This document shows positions 16,985-25,810 of a stretch of 64,000 nt of DNA, one piece after another. Location of the stretch: positions 54,875 through 118,874 of the forward strand of contig CAYXYB010000007.1 of NCBI GenBank assembly GCA_964469215.1, written 5' to 3'. The notes beneath the pieces were generated by a model. It ran no database searches. It saw only the letters and a program-made list of their open reading frames with translations, and was not told where the DNA came from. Within the stretch, counting starts at the first letter, position 1. Each line of letters opens with the position of its first letter. The DNA comes from SKPS01 sp964469215. GTDB taxonomy: Bacteria > Bacteroidota > Bacteroidia > Bacteroidales > SKPS01. The translations under genes and the position numbers were made by a program.

Positions 16985-17902
16985 GACCAGAATATATCAG
17001 TGGAATTATTAAGAGAGATACTTGCCTGTCCTGTTTGCGGGCATTCTATCACCATTACAGATAAAGGTGCCGGATGTAACGGGTGCGGAGAAAGGTATCA
17101 TTTTTCAGAACGAGGTCAGTTAAATCTGAAGCTTGCAAAAAGGAGACAATATCCGCTAACTTTTGACCTTGGGGAGGAGCTTCTGCCGCAAAAAGGGTTC
17201 AATTTCGGTGTATTAAAACGAAATGACAATCCTGAAGTTGACTTTTCAGGCATGAAGGTTCCATCACATCTGAATAGGGAGTTACTGAGTTATTTCCCGA
17301 AGGGAATTGGAAAGGACAGCATTATGCTGGATCTTGGCTGCGGAACAACGATTCACAGGGAAGTTTGCGAACATGCGGGTTTTGTTTATGTTGGTGCCGA
17401 TTATAATTCTCCAGATGCTCAGATCCTTCTGGATGCCCACTCGCTGCCTTTTAAAGATAACAGCTTTGATTTTGTACTTTCGGTTGCAGTGCTGGAACAC
17501 ATCAGGTACCCTTTTATAATGATGAAGGAGGTTTTCAGGGTGCTGAAACCGGGCGGAAAATTTATTGGCACTGTATCATTTCTTGAACCTTTTCACGGGA
17601 ACAGTTTTTACCACCACACACATCTCGGGACCTGCAACTCACTGAAGTTCGGAGGATTCAACATCATTCACATCTCCCCTAACCCATCATGGTCTGTACT
17701 TAAAGCACAGGCAAGCATGAGCCTCTTCCCGAAGATGCCTTCCAGGGTTTCAAGGCTGGTTGTGAGCCCTCTGCACCATTTTCACAGGTTTTGGTGGAAG
17801 CTGGCCAGGATGGTGTCCGGATCGGCAAAGGCAAGTGAGATCATGAGGCTACTCAAAACAACAGGTGCATTCAGTTATATTGCAGAGAAAAACAATGATT
17901 AA
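16976..17902 (+). CDS. Class I methyltransferase with N-terminal Zn-ribbon (Trm112-like)
   Basis: A 308-aa soluble protein. Residues 15-40 carry four cysteines (C18, C21, C34, C37 in ACPVCG and CNGCGE), a zinc-ribbon of the Trm112-like type. The SAM-binding fold follows: motif I MLDLGCGTT, acidic residue in YVGADYNS, motif IV-like SFDFVLSVAVLEHI and post-IV VLKPGGKFIGTVSF. It belongs to Methyltransf_11; the substrate is unknown. The start at 16976 (ATG) is preferred to the TTG at 16973. The stop codon overlaps the start of the next gene by 8 nt, so the two are translationally coupled. Membership of an envelope operon hints at a small-molecule, glycan or lipid substrate. Confidence 0.8.
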   Translation: MVNDQNISVELLREILACPVCGHSITITDKGAGCNGCGERYHFSERGQLNLKLAKRRQYPLTFDLGEELLPQKGFNFGVLKRNDNPEVDFSGMKVPSHLNRELLSYFPKGIGKDSIMLDLGCGTTIHREVCEHAGFVYVGADYNSPDAQILLDAHSLPFKDNSFDFVLSVAVLEHIRYPFIMMKEVFRVLKPGGKFIGTVSFLEPFHGNSFYHHTHLGTCNSLKFGGFNIIHISPNPSWSVLKAQASMSLFPKMPSRVSRLVVSPLHHFHRFWWKLARMVSGSAKASEIMRLLKTTGAFSYIAEKNND

Positions 17903-18638
17903 ATACCAAAGCTGTTTGATAAATAAGGCATTATTGGTGATTGTGATAATATCACTCGCAAAAAGCCTTGATGCCCAGATAATCACAAACATTTGGGTTG
18001 ATGCCGGAAAGACAAATGTGAGCGAAGGATTATTTTTTAGAGGTGCAATAACCGGAGAATACAGGTTTGCAAAAAACAGCTTTGCTATCGGAGGCCAGTC
18101 TGACATGGCCAGTCATAATGATAAAGGCAACCCTGCCTTTAAAATCAATTATTCCAGAAGTTTCAAGGTTAAATCATTTATTGCAGATGCCACACCCTTC
18201 GCGCTTTACCATCGTTTTTCAGAATCGATGTATGAGATGAATTATGGTTTGGTTTTTAAGTCGGCATACAGGAAATTCGTTTTCAGCCTTGGAACAAATT
18301 TCAGAACCTATAACCTCACCTCCAGGGCAAAGGAGAAGTTTGACATTGAAGAACCGGGTAAAATCAGCGAGAACTTCAACGCTATGTATTCGCTTACCTG
18401 GCATATCCTACCATTGACTCACCATTGGAATATTGCATTTACAGGTTGCAATTTTGATCACTTCAACATCAATCAAGAGACCAATCCTTTGTTCAATCTC
18501 AGGTTCAGTCACCGCATGTCACAATCCGGTATTCTTTATGCTGAGTTATGGTATAGAAGTGCCGGCGCACTAAATCAGAGTGTTAATACTTTTGGATATT
18601 TTTTCAGAACAGGAATAAAATGGGAAATCAAACGATGA
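17895..18638 (+). CDS. Outer-membrane beta-barrel protein, unknown
   Basis: A 247-aa protein from the ATG at 17895, which overlaps the stop of the methyltransferase gene. It has a signal segment (NKALLVIVIISLAKSLDA, cleavage before QIIT) and strands with the barrel pattern (GAITGEYRFAKNSFAIGG, NYGLVFKSAYRKFVFSLG, MYSLTWHILPLTHHWNIAFT), ending FFRTGIKWEIKR, which lacks the usual terminal Phe. It probably forms an 8-12-strand barrel. Its stop overlaps the next ATG as ATGA, so all three genes are coupled. Confidence 0.65.
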   Translation: MIKYQSCLINKALLVIVIISLAKSLDAQIITNIWVDAGKTNVSEGLFFRGAITGEYRFAKNSFAIGGQSDMASHNDKGNPAFKINYSRSFKVKSFIADATPFALYHRFSESMYEMNYGLVFKSAYRKFVFSLGTNFRTYNLTSRAKEKFDIEEPGKISENFNAMYSLTWHILPLTHHWNIAFTGCNFDHFNINQETNPLFNLRFSHRMSQSGILYAELWYRSAGALNQSVNTFGYFFRTGIKWEIKR

Positions 18639-19468
18639 GGTTGTTGCTTTTTGCCGGCCTTCTGTTTCTTGCCGGATGCGAAAAGATTGACATCAGGGGG
18701 ACATTTGTTTCGTATGAATCTGTTAACGAACGTTTTGAGCAATCGATGCAGTGGAATCAACAAAACCCTTACAAGGAGTTGACAGCTCCGGCAGAGGATT
18801 ATGAGCTGTTCGTCATGGGCGACAGTCATGTTGGGGGCATAAAGAACCTGAACTCATTTCTCAAGGGAGCTGTTGATGCAAATGCTCTTGCGATTGTAAT
18901 GGCAGGAGATCTTACCACAGGAAAAGCAGATGATTACATAGTGTTTTCAGAGAATTTTGCAAATTCAGGTGGCATAGATATTTTCCCGATGGCAGGCAAC
19001 CATGATCTTTATTTTGATGGCTGGAAGGAGTTCCGCTCAAGGTTTGGCTCATCAACCTACTACTTCACTGTAAGAACACCGGGTACGACAGATCTTTTTA
19101 TTTGCCTTGATTCCGGGAGCGGCACCCTGGGTAGCAAACAGTTGAGCTGGTTAAAGGAGCTGCTGAAAAACGAAAGACCAAAACACCGGCATTGTGTTGT
19201 TATCACTCATGTTAACTTTTTCAGGGCAAGGCACACAAGCAGCACAAACCCACAGGTTGAAGAGCTTCAGTCACTGATGGACTTGTTTCTAACCCACAGG
19301 GTTGAAATGGTGATTACAGGCCATGATCATAAAAAAAGCTCTGAAAAAATCGGAGTCACCAGGTATGTGATTATGGATGCTTTGCTCGACGGCTTTAAAG
19401 ATGCCGGATATCTTGTGCTCTCAGTAGAAAAGAAAAACGGGCCGATTCACCGTTATGTTAATTTCTGA
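18635..19468 (+). CDS. Calcineurin-like metallophosphoesterase lipoprotein
   Basis: A 277-aa lipoprotein from the ATG that overlaps the previous stop as ATGA (an alternative ATG lies at 18620). Signal peptide and lipobox FLAGC place lipidated Cys at 15. The five metallophosphoesterase blocks are all present: GDSHVGG (D63, H65), GDL (D92), GNHD (N122, H123), THVNFF (H182) and GHDH (H220, H222), so a dinuclear metal site is intact. It likely hydrolyses a phosphomonoester or diester outside the cytoplasm, possibly at the cell surface. Substrate unknown; the coupled methyltransferase and barrel suggest a shared pathway. Confidence 0.85.
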   Translation: MRLLLFAGLLFLAGCEKIDIRGTFVSYESVNERFEQSMQWNQQNPYKELTAPAEDYELFVMGDSHVGGIKNLNSFLKGAVDANALAIVMAGDLTTGKADDYIVFSENFANSGGIDIFPMAGNHDLYFDGWKEFRSRFGSSTYYFTVRTPGTTDLFICLDSGSGTLGSKQLSWLKELLKNERPKHRHCVVITHVNFFRARHTSSTNPQVEELQSLMDLFLTHRVEMVITGHDHKKSSEKIGVTRYVIMDALLDGFKDAGYLVLSVEKKNGPIHRYVNF

Positions 19469-19526
19469 TAGGCAGTATACCTTCTAATTGTCAGATATAT
19501 ATATACACATTTAATTCCAAATTGTT

Positions 19527-20147
19527 ATGACCAACATCTTTCTTAGAGCCAAACACTGGCAGCTTTTTATCCTTACATTTGGTATACCAATGGCAGGGTA
19601 TTTCTTTTTCTTGGGCTATATAATCATGAACTTATCTGTTGGAGAAAGTCCTGAACCGGACTCTTTGTTTAATGCTTTTAAAATTTTCTTCGCTATTTTT
19701 GCAATATTTTTATTTATTCTCTACGGATGGATGTATTCATTAGGAACTGGTTTACAGGTCAGGATTCCTAAAGAAGCACCCATGAAAGTGAACAGATTTA
19801 AAATATTCTTTTTCTTTCAGTTGATTTACATTCTGCTCCTCATTACAGGTTTTATTATCCTTTTTAATGAACTTATTCAACCCGTTCCATTTGGAGAGAA
19901 TCCCGAAATCGCAGCTGTAATTTTTCTGATTCTCTTCCCTTTGCATCTGTTTGCGATGTTCTGCAGCATTTATGTGATTTATTTTGTTGCAAAAACAATC
20001 AAAACCATTGAACTACAAAGGGAGGTAACATTCAGCGATTTTATCGGGGAATTTCTGCTGGTGTGGTTGTATCCGATAGGGATTTGGTTTATTCAGCCAA
20101 AAATCAATAAGATTATCGAAAGTGAGTTTGATCACCATACCCCGTAA
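19527..20147 (+). CDS. Conserved inner-membrane protein, unknown
   Basis: A 206-aa protein with five hydrophobic segments, the last shorter than the others (near residues 15-35, 48-70, 90-112, 122-150 and 173-190), and charged soluble loops. Recognisable blocks are FLRAKHWQLF at the start, GTGLQVRIPKEAPMKVNRFK in the middle and WLYPIGIWFIQPKINKI at the end. I recall homologues with these blocks across Bacteroidetes, always of unknown function. It is 58 nt after the phosphoesterase gene and may be read from the same message. Confidence 0.7.
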   Translation: MTNIFLRAKHWQLFILTFGIPMAGYFFFLGYIIMNLSVGESPEPDSLFNAFKIFFAIFAIFLFILYGWMYSLGTGLQVRIPKEAPMKVNRFKIFFFFQLIYILLLITGFIILFNELIQPVPFGENPEIAAVIFLILFPLHLFAMFCSIYVIYFVAKTIKTIELQREVTFSDFIGEFLLVWLYPIGIWFIQPKINKIIESEFDHHTP

Positions 20148-20251
20148 GGGACGCATGTTTGTTTATTCACATTCTGCATCACTTTCGATATAGGTACGAC
20201 TTAATTGGCACCCTCCCCGGAGTTGTTGCCAGGAGGTTTATTATGATTGCT

Positions 20252-20259
20252 TAACTTTG
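20252..20259 (+). promoter_or_regulatory. -7 element (TAACTTTG)
   Basis: Exact TAnnTTTG match 27 nt before the ATG at 20287; it excludes a TTG start at 20257 that would overlap it. Confidence 0.5.
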
Positions 20260-20286
20260 CAATTGAGATACCTGAAATCATTGAGA

Positions 20287-21273
20287 ATGCTACGACCTCT
20301 AATCCGGCTGTTTCTTCTTTTAATAACTCTGAATTCTACAGGTCAGGATTACATTGAATACCAAAAGACCTTTAATCGTATTGACGAAGACGTATTGTCT
20401 GAGAACTATACACTTGCAATTGAACGCCTCGACAGCATACATTCAAAATACGAATTTATTTATGCAAGGCATTGCATTAAAGCTCTCCAGATCTGCATAA
20501 CCGCAAATGACAGCGTTTCTGCCGACAAGTGGCTGGCAAAATGTTTTATTCAGGGGGTACCAATCTGGATCATCAATTCCAACGACATAACAAAAAATTC
20601 ACTACAGTATTCAACAACACAAAATACAATAATAGAATATGACTCCCTGTTTTCTGTTTACAGATCATCAACAGACACGAGCCTTGCCAGACAAATTGAC
20701 AGTTTGTTTGCCATCGACCAAATATATACCCGTAAGGCCAATGATGGGTTTATTCTTTTCAGGTACACTATATACGGAATTCAGTGGTTGAGGAACAATA
20801 AACTTCAATTTGAAATAATCAACGAAATAATTGAAAACAAAGGTTATCCGGGAGAACGGCTCATTGGTTTGGATTTTATGGATGAAGATTCGGCTTCAAT
20901 AACATTTCTGAAACGCAATGGGCCGGTTATTCTTGATGAAAAAAGAGCATACTTCATGTTAATCCACTACTATACCACTCCCCGAAAAGATATCAATTAC
21001 AAGTTGATGGAGAATGTTGTAAATGGTTATCTTCCTGCATATCAATTTGGTGCCCTTAACGACTTTATGGCAAAATGGGGTAAACAACAATACGGTAATT
21101 ATCAGTATTTTAATGTCTGGCACTATGATATAAACCCGGAAAACATTGATTTAATAAATAATCGCAGACTTTCCATTGGATTAAACACGTTCGAACAGCA
21201 GCAGAGGAATCAATCTCTTATATTTGAAAGACTTAAAAACAAAAAATCAAATTCGGAAATAATTCCCGAATAG
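20287..21273 (+). CDS. Exported protein, unknown
   Basis: A 328-aa protein from the ATG at 20287, with signal peptide MLRPLIRLFLLLITLNSTG cut before QDYIEY. The mature part is helical, with TPR-like spacing in its first third (EDVLSENYTLAIERLDSI, YARHCIKALQICITAND), then a mixed region with GYPGERLIGLDFMDEDSA and a KRAYFMLIHYY block. I recall Bacteroidetes exported proteins with this layout, but no function. It is followed 38 nt later by a methyltransferase gene. Confidence 0.6.
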   Translation: MLRPLIRLFLLLITLNSTGQDYIEYQKTFNRIDEDVLSENYTLAIERLDSIHSKYEFIYARHCIKALQICITANDSVSADKWLAKCFIQGVPIWIINSNDITKNSLQYSTTQNTIIEYDSLFSVYRSSTDTSLARQIDSLFAIDQIYTRKANDGFILFRYTIYGIQWLRNNKLQFEIINEIIENKGYPGERLIGLDFMDEDSASITFLKRNGPVILDEKRAYFMLIHYYTTPRKDINYKLMENVVNGYLPAYQFGALNDFMAKWGKQQYGNYQYFNVWHYDINPENIDLINNRRLSIGLNTFEQQQRNQSLIFERLKNKKSNSEIIPE

Positions 21274-21311
21274 AATAACTACTTTTATTTACATCAAAAC
21301 CAACTATCATT

Positions 21312-22100
21312 ATGAAATCCGATAGCAAACAAAAAACACAATGGTATGAGAGCCTGTTCCATAACTATGGCAACAAGTATGATGCAGAATGCTTCACACA
21401 GGGAACCATTGGTGAATGTGATTTTCTGGAAAAGGAGTTTGGTTATGACAAAACCCTTAGAATACTCGATGTTGGGTGCGGAACAGGCAGGCATGCTATT
21501 GAACTTACAGGCAGAGGTTATAATATTACAGGTATTGATCTTTCAGAATCTATGCTTGAAAAAGCAAGAGAGAAGGCAGCTGCAAAAAACCTGGATATTC
21601 AGTTCCTGAACCAGGATGCGCGTAGCCTTCCCTTCAACAGTGAATTTGATGCAGCCATAATGCTCTGCGAAGGAGGGTTCCCCCTTATGGAAACTGATGA
21701 GATGAACTACGAAATACTGAAGAGTGTGACAAGAGCACTGAAGAAGAAATGTAAATTCATTTTCACCACTCTGAACGGTTTGTTCCCGCTTTACCACTCT
21801 GTAGAGCAGTTCATGAAAGAGTCGTCAGAGGCCGATAATGCCACATACAGAAGCAACTCGTTCGATCTGATGACTTTCAGAGATCACAATATCACCGAGA
21901 TAACCGATGATTCAGGGAAGGTTATTACTCTGGATTGCAATGAAAGGTACTATGTGCCCTGTGAGTTATCATGGCTTCTGAAATCTCTTGGCTACAGTAA
22001 GATAGATATTTTCGGAGCAAAACTGGGAGCCTTTTCACGAAATGACAGTCTGACCACGGAGGATTTTGAGATGCTGGTGATAGCAGAGAATATAACCTGA
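21312..22100 (+). CDS. SAM-dependent methyltransferase (Methyltransf_25-like)
   Basis: A 262-aa soluble protein with a standard class I fold: motif I ILDVGCGTGRHA (51-62), motif II GYNITGIDLSESML, motif III QFLNQDARSLPF, motif IV FDAAIMLCEGGFPL. The 'EGGFPL' in place of the usual hydrophobic helix is a recognisable subtype. The C-terminal half has an inserted beta-region (ITDDSGKVITLDCNERYYV), as in small-molecule N- or O-methyltransferases. Substrate unknown. It is probably in one transcript with the exported protein before it (38-nt gap). Confidence 0.8.
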   Translation: MKSDSKQKTQWYESLFHNYGNKYDAECFTQGTIGECDFLEKEFGYDKTLRILDVGCGTGRHAIELTGRGYNITGIDLSESMLEKAREKAAAKNLDIQFLNQDARSLPFNSEFDAAIMLCEGGFPLMETDEMNYEILKSVTRALKKKCKFIFTTLNGLFPLYHSVEQFMKESSEADNATYRSNSFDLMTFRDHNITEITDDSGKVITLDCNERYYVPCELSWLLKSLGYSKIDIFGAKLGAFSRNDSLTTEDFEMLVIAENIT

Positions 22101-22143
22101 ACTGAATGTCTGAAAGAATAAAGCACACAAAAAAACTCCTGAG

Positions 22144-22860
22144 ATGAACCATAAAGTTACAATCTTGGCTCTCATGTCATTAATACCGGTGTTCTCAACG
22201 GTATCTGCACAGGGTATTGTTGTCAACAGACATTCAGTAGCAGCATTTGACAGCATACCGGCATATTACAAAGCTCAGGCATCAGCATTGAGGATGATGT
22301 TTGTTGATCGTTCAGTAAGAGTGAATATTGATGAGGGTCTTACATGCCTTTCCTACCTGCACTCAAATGCCTCCAATCAATGTAAGAGGTATATCCACAC
22401 AGGGGTACCGCCCTATTCAACTGATTCATCAGAAGTTTACTGGCCCGGTCAGTGGGATAACAGTAACTGACAGAACAGAGTCTGGGAGGAAAATTGTTCA
22501 GAATGGTTTAAAAAGGCAAGCTGTTTTATTGACTATGCGGAAGCGAGGATCGACAGTTTCGATGTTATCGGATTTCAGATGAGCTATCTTGAGGTAATGG
22601 ATCAGAGCACGATTGCAGACTCTGCTTCAGGATTCTTTGGGTCAGAAACTACGGTGGGTAATGCAGATAAACTTCTTTCTTTCATGGCAAAACATCCTGC
22701 GAAGAAGATGATCTGGTTAACTTCGTCCCTGGCCAGAAACATTGGAACCGGGGTTTCTCAATCGTTCAATGATCAGATGAGGACATTCACATCATCTGCC
22801 CTCGTTCAGGCAGGTAATTATTCAACACAGAACAGGGTTGTCGTCATGAGCCGGAATTAG
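22144..22860 (+). pseudogene. Exported protein interrupted by one in-frame TGA
   Basis: A single frame of 239 codons, open from ATG to TAG except for one TGA at 22468-22470. It has a signal peptide (VTILALMSLIPVFSTVSA, cleavage before QG). The two halves read continuously: VYWPGQWDNSN, stop, QNRVWEENCSEWFKKA. I associate the block SIPAYYKAQASALRMMFVDR with an exported SGNH-like family in other bacteria in which a Trp follows a similar N-S-N stretch; from memory this makes the TGA most likely a TGG-to-TGA nonsense change. TGA is a normal stop elsewhere in the window (purL), so recoding as Trp is unlikely. A perfect terminator hairpin follows. Confidence 0.65.
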
Positions 22861-22864
22861 TGTT

Positions 22865-22890
22865 TTCACCTGCTACTTCCAGCAGGTGAA
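22865..22890. terminator. Bidirectional terminator between convergent genes
   Basis: TTCACCTGCT (22865-22874) and AGCAGGTGAA (22881-22890) form a perfect 10-bp stem over a 6-nt loop, with T/A-rich DNA on each side. It serves both the TGA-interrupted gene and the sulfatase-like gene that converge here. Confidence 0.8.
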
Positions 22891-22899
22891 ATAATACTT

Positions 22900-24459
22900 T
22901 TATTTTCGTTGCAAGGACATTCTGATAAACCCCAGTGTCAGGATTCTTTTATCCGGTGAAAGGTTCAACGAAACGGGAGAACGGGCATCTGGAAACTCAA
23001 ATTCGAGCAACAGTTCTTTTCCTGTCAGAAGGGATCCGGAAATCAGAACCGACTGTGTCTGAACCCCTTTTTTGTTAATTATCCACTCTCCTGCTCTTTG
23101 TTTGTCAACCAGAATAGTTACCCTCTGTTTATCAATAATCCCTCTGTGAAGGTAAGGAAAGAATGTAGCATTCAGAATTAAATCAGTGCCTGAGGTATCG
23201 GGAATTAAAGTAATTGAGCACCTGTTACCATCACTCCAGGTGTATTCATCTGAGGGTACACTCCAACCGTAACCCTGGTAGTTTTCAGCATTCCCTGCAA
23301 GGCCGAACTGAATTTCTGAACCAGCTTCATATTTACGATCCCCTTTATAAGACATAATATCCGGCAATTTTACCCATGAATCTGCAGAATACAGGCTGCC
23401 ATTCACAAGGTATCTCTCCTTCTTCTCTGCAACAAAATATCTTGGCCTTTCTTTATCAGGATTTATTTTAAATACTGACTCACCCATAAAAGGATACTTC
23501 ATGCCCAGGATATCCATGATTGTTGCAGGCATGTCGGAATTCATCGTAAAAGCATCGGAAACAGTCACTGCAGAATCTTCAAATGGTGGTTTTACAGCCA
23601 GCATAGCAGCTATCTTTTGAACCTTTACATCAGCTTCAGAACCATTTATGATTGGAACAAACTTTCCCCCATGGTCACTCTGCAGAACTATAAGGGTATT
23701 ATCGTACAATCCTTTCATTTTTAATTTCTGCATCAGGTCAACAAACAGTTTCAGTGTGTGTTTTGCCTGTATCTTGAAATTTTCGCGGGTAGGCTTAAGC
23801 TTGGTGCCGGTGAATTCACCTTTGTGATTAATGACATAAGGGGGATGAGGTGGGAAGATGAATACAAAATGGTAAACCGGTTGTGGCCCACTGACCTCAA
23901 TATGATCCGTATAATCCTTCATAAAGCTAAAGACATTCCTTGTCTGAAGGTCAGGAGTTATCTTACTGGAAAGGCTTATAAGCTGCCTGTCATCATCGTA
24001 ATCACTTATGTTATGCTGTTTTAACATTAACTCCGATATTTGTTTCCTGCCCGAAAACAAACCCGACACATCAACCTTCTTCTCGGCTGCACTGGCATAT
24101 TCCCGTGGAATGATAAAATAATTGCCAGCATTCCTGAAAGGGATATCGATATTGGGAACGACATTCAGCTTGAACCCCTCTTTTGACAACACATTCTGAA
24201 AACCTTTCTCTGCGATGTTCCGGGTATAAAAGTCAGCAACGGGAATGCTTCCATCATAGATTTCTCCAGTAAAAACCGGAGGCAATCCAAGTGATGTTGC
24301 ATCAGAAGAGGCGAGGTTTTCCCTGAACATGGTAAATCCTTGGAATTGCTTCTCAAGTGATTCCTCCATGATTAGTTCCAGGAATATATCGGTCTGAAAG
24401 TGATCCATCATAAAATGGAGTACATTCAGGGTGCTTGAGTACTTACACAGTTCTCTCAT
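22900..24459 (-). CDS. Sulfatase/alkaline phosphatase-fold protein lacking an N-terminal anchor
   Basis: A 519-aa protein from an ATG at 24459; a stop codon lies just upstream. Metal-site residues of the alkaline phosphatase superfamily are visible: first Asp in FMMDHFQTD (D19), candidate nucleophile T55/S56 in SSDATSLGLP, and the Asp-His pair in LQSDHGGKF. The central PPHPPY stretch resembles LtaS-like phosphoglycerol or phosphoethanolamine transferases. Such proteins normally have a signal or membrane domain before the catalytic part; here the catalytic fold starts at residue 10 with none, so the gene may have lost its 5' part. The C-terminal 120 residues form a beta domain. Confidence 0.75.
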   Translation of the reverse strand: MRELCKYSSTLNVLHFMMDHFQTDIFLELIMEESLEKQFQGFTMFRENLASSDATSLGLPPVFTGEIYDGSIPVADFYTRNIAEKGFQNVLSKEGFKLNVVPNIDIPFRNAGNYFIIPREYASAAEKKVDVSGLFSGRKQISELMLKQHNISDYDDDRQLISLSSKITPDLQTRNVFSFMKDYTDHIEVSGPQPVYHFVFIFPPHPPYVINHKGEFTGTKLKPTRENFKIQAKHTLKLFVDLMQKLKMKGLYDNTLIVLQSDHGGKFVPIINGSEADVKVQKIAAMLAVKPPFEDSAVTVSDAFTMNSDMPATIMDILGMKYPFMGESVFKINPDKERPRYFVAEKKERYLVNGSLYSADSWVKLPDIMSYKGDRKYEAGSEIQFGLAGNAENYQGYGWSVPSDEYTWSDGNRCSITLIPDTSGTDLILNATFFPYLHRGIIDKQRVTILVDKQRAGEWIINKKGVQTQSVLISGSLLTGKELLLEFEFPDARSPVSLNLSPDKRILTLGFIRMSLQRK

Positions 24460-24577
24460 GATATTCGAAAACAAATCATCAATATATCAATGCTCTAAGA
24501 TCAATTTTTCAGGCGATTTAATTCTTCATTTTCCGGTGACCTGTCTGTTTCAAGGTCATTCGCCGGCAACTGAAGCG

Positions 24578-24585
24578 CAAAGTTA
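24578..24585 (-). promoter_or_regulatory. -7 element on minus strand (TAACTTTG)
   Basis: CAAAGTTA on the plus strand is TAACTTTG on the minus strand, about 120 nt before the start of the sulfatase-like gene. No -33 seen. Confidence 0.35.
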
Positions 24586-24622
24586 AAATATTTGCCGGAC
24601 GATTCAGGTGAATGATTTTTTG

Positions 24623-24630
24623 TAAATTTG
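24623..24630 (+). promoter_or_regulatory. -7 element (TAAATTTG)
   Basis: Exact TAnnTTTG match 42 nt before the ATG at 24673. Confidence 0.45.
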
Positions 24631-24672
24631 TATGCTTTTTAAACAGAAACTAACAGACAAAACACAATTCTT

Positions 24673-25749
24673 ATGAGAGCAATTTTTACTTTCTTATTTC
24701 TTTCATCTTTTGTCGGGTTTACTTCAGCCCAGACTATTGTTTCAACCAATCCCGAGAACAAGAAAGCAGTTTTGGAGGAGTTTACCGGAACCGGGTGTCC
24801 CAACTGTCCTGGTGGGCACACTGCAGCCGCGAATATTTTATCCGCTAACCCCAGGAATGTGATAGTAATTGCATATCACCCTACAAATTCAAGTTACACA
24901 GCCAGCGACCCGATGGCAAAGGCGTATGCTTCTGCATTCTACACCACCCCTTTTATTTCGGCCTCAAGCAGATATATGCCAAGTGCCATCATCAACCGCA
25001 GAAAATGGAGTGGTGGAGACAGGATACAGGGTGTTTCTGCATGGGCAGGACATGTAACAACCATAATGGGGGAATCCTCACCTCTTAATGTAGGGGTTAC
25101 CTCCTCATATAACGAGGGCACGAAAATCCTTTCAGTATCTGCAGAGGTGTTTTTCACTGCCAATGTCACCAACACTATGACAATTTACTGCATGATTACA
25201 CAAGATGGCATTATTGCTTCTCAATCAGGTGGTACAGATCCATATACCCACAACCATGTATTCAGGGAGGCGTTGGTGGCTCAGTGGGGTGATCCGGTAA
25301 CCGGAGCATCTACACAAGGCACTCTGAAAACCTTCAGTTTTACATTCGACAACAATAGCGCCAGTTACGACATGACTAAATGTGAAGTTGTTGTAATGAT
25401 AAGAAATGCTGATGACGAAGAGATTATCTCAGGCAATGTGGCGCCCGTGAATGAGACTTCCCCAATTTCAGTACAGGAACGGGAATTGTCTGAAATGGAT
25501 GTCGCAATATACCCCAATCCGACAGATGACCGGTCAACCATTGATATAAGCCTTTCATCTGCAAACAGAGTAAGAATAAAGGTCACAGATATGGCCGGGA
25601 AGATCATAAGCTATAACGATTACGGCATTCTTGAAGCCGGAAGGCATGACATTCAGATCGATCCGGTAGTATTAAAGACTGCAGGCATCTACCTTGTTTC
25701 TGTAGAAAGCGGAAATAATCATATTGTAAGAAAAATTGTTGTGCGGTAA
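24673..25749 (+). CDS. Omp28-like thioredoxin-fold protein with type IX secretion domain
   Basis: A 358-aa exported protein. Signal peptide (FTFLFLSSFVGFTSA, cut before QTIV); Omp28/thioredoxin-like domain with a CxxC redox motif in FTGTGCPNCPGGH (about 38-50); a beta domain; and a C-terminal type A sorting domain (YPNPTDDRSTIDISL, VKVTDMAGKII-like block, GIYLVSVESGNNHIVRKIVV). The sorting domain marks it for the type IX secretion system, which implies the rest of that machinery elsewhere in the genome. Omp28 relatives are surface proteins in Porphyromonas. It may act as a surface disulfide protein; this is inference. Confidence 0.85.
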   Translation: MRAIFTFLFLSSFVGFTSAQTIVSTNPENKKAVLEEFTGTGCPNCPGGHTAAANILSANPRNVIVIAYHPTNSSYTASDPMAKAYASAFYTTPFISASSRYMPSAIINRRKWSGGDRIQGVSAWAGHVTTIMGESSPLNVGVTSSYNEGTKILSVSAEVFFTANVTNTMTIYCMITQDGIIASQSGGTDPYTHNHVFREALVAQWGDPVTGASTQGTLKTFSFTFDNNSASYDMTKCEVVVMIRNADDEEIISGNVAPVNETSPISVQERELSEMDVAIYPNPTDDRSTIDISLSSANRVRIKVTDMAGKIISYNDYGILEAGRHDIQIDPVVLKTAGIYLVSVESGNNHIVRKIVVR

Positions 25750-25770
25750 TCAATCCTTGATTCCGGTATT

Positions 25771-25810
25771 GAACCCGGTAACAGAAATCAGCTGCCGGGT
25801 TCTTTGTATT
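25771..25810 (+). terminator. Intrinsic terminator
   Basis: GAACCCGG pairs exactly with CCGGGTTC over a 16-nt loop, followed by T-rich sequence. It lies 21 nt after the Omp28-like gene and before the convergent protease gene. Confidence 0.65.

Noticed and set aside
22144..22860. TGA at 22468 as a selenocysteine or Trp codon
   Set aside because: TGA is used as a normal stop (purL), no Cys-like context or selenocysteine signal is visible, and a point mutation from TGG explains it more simply.
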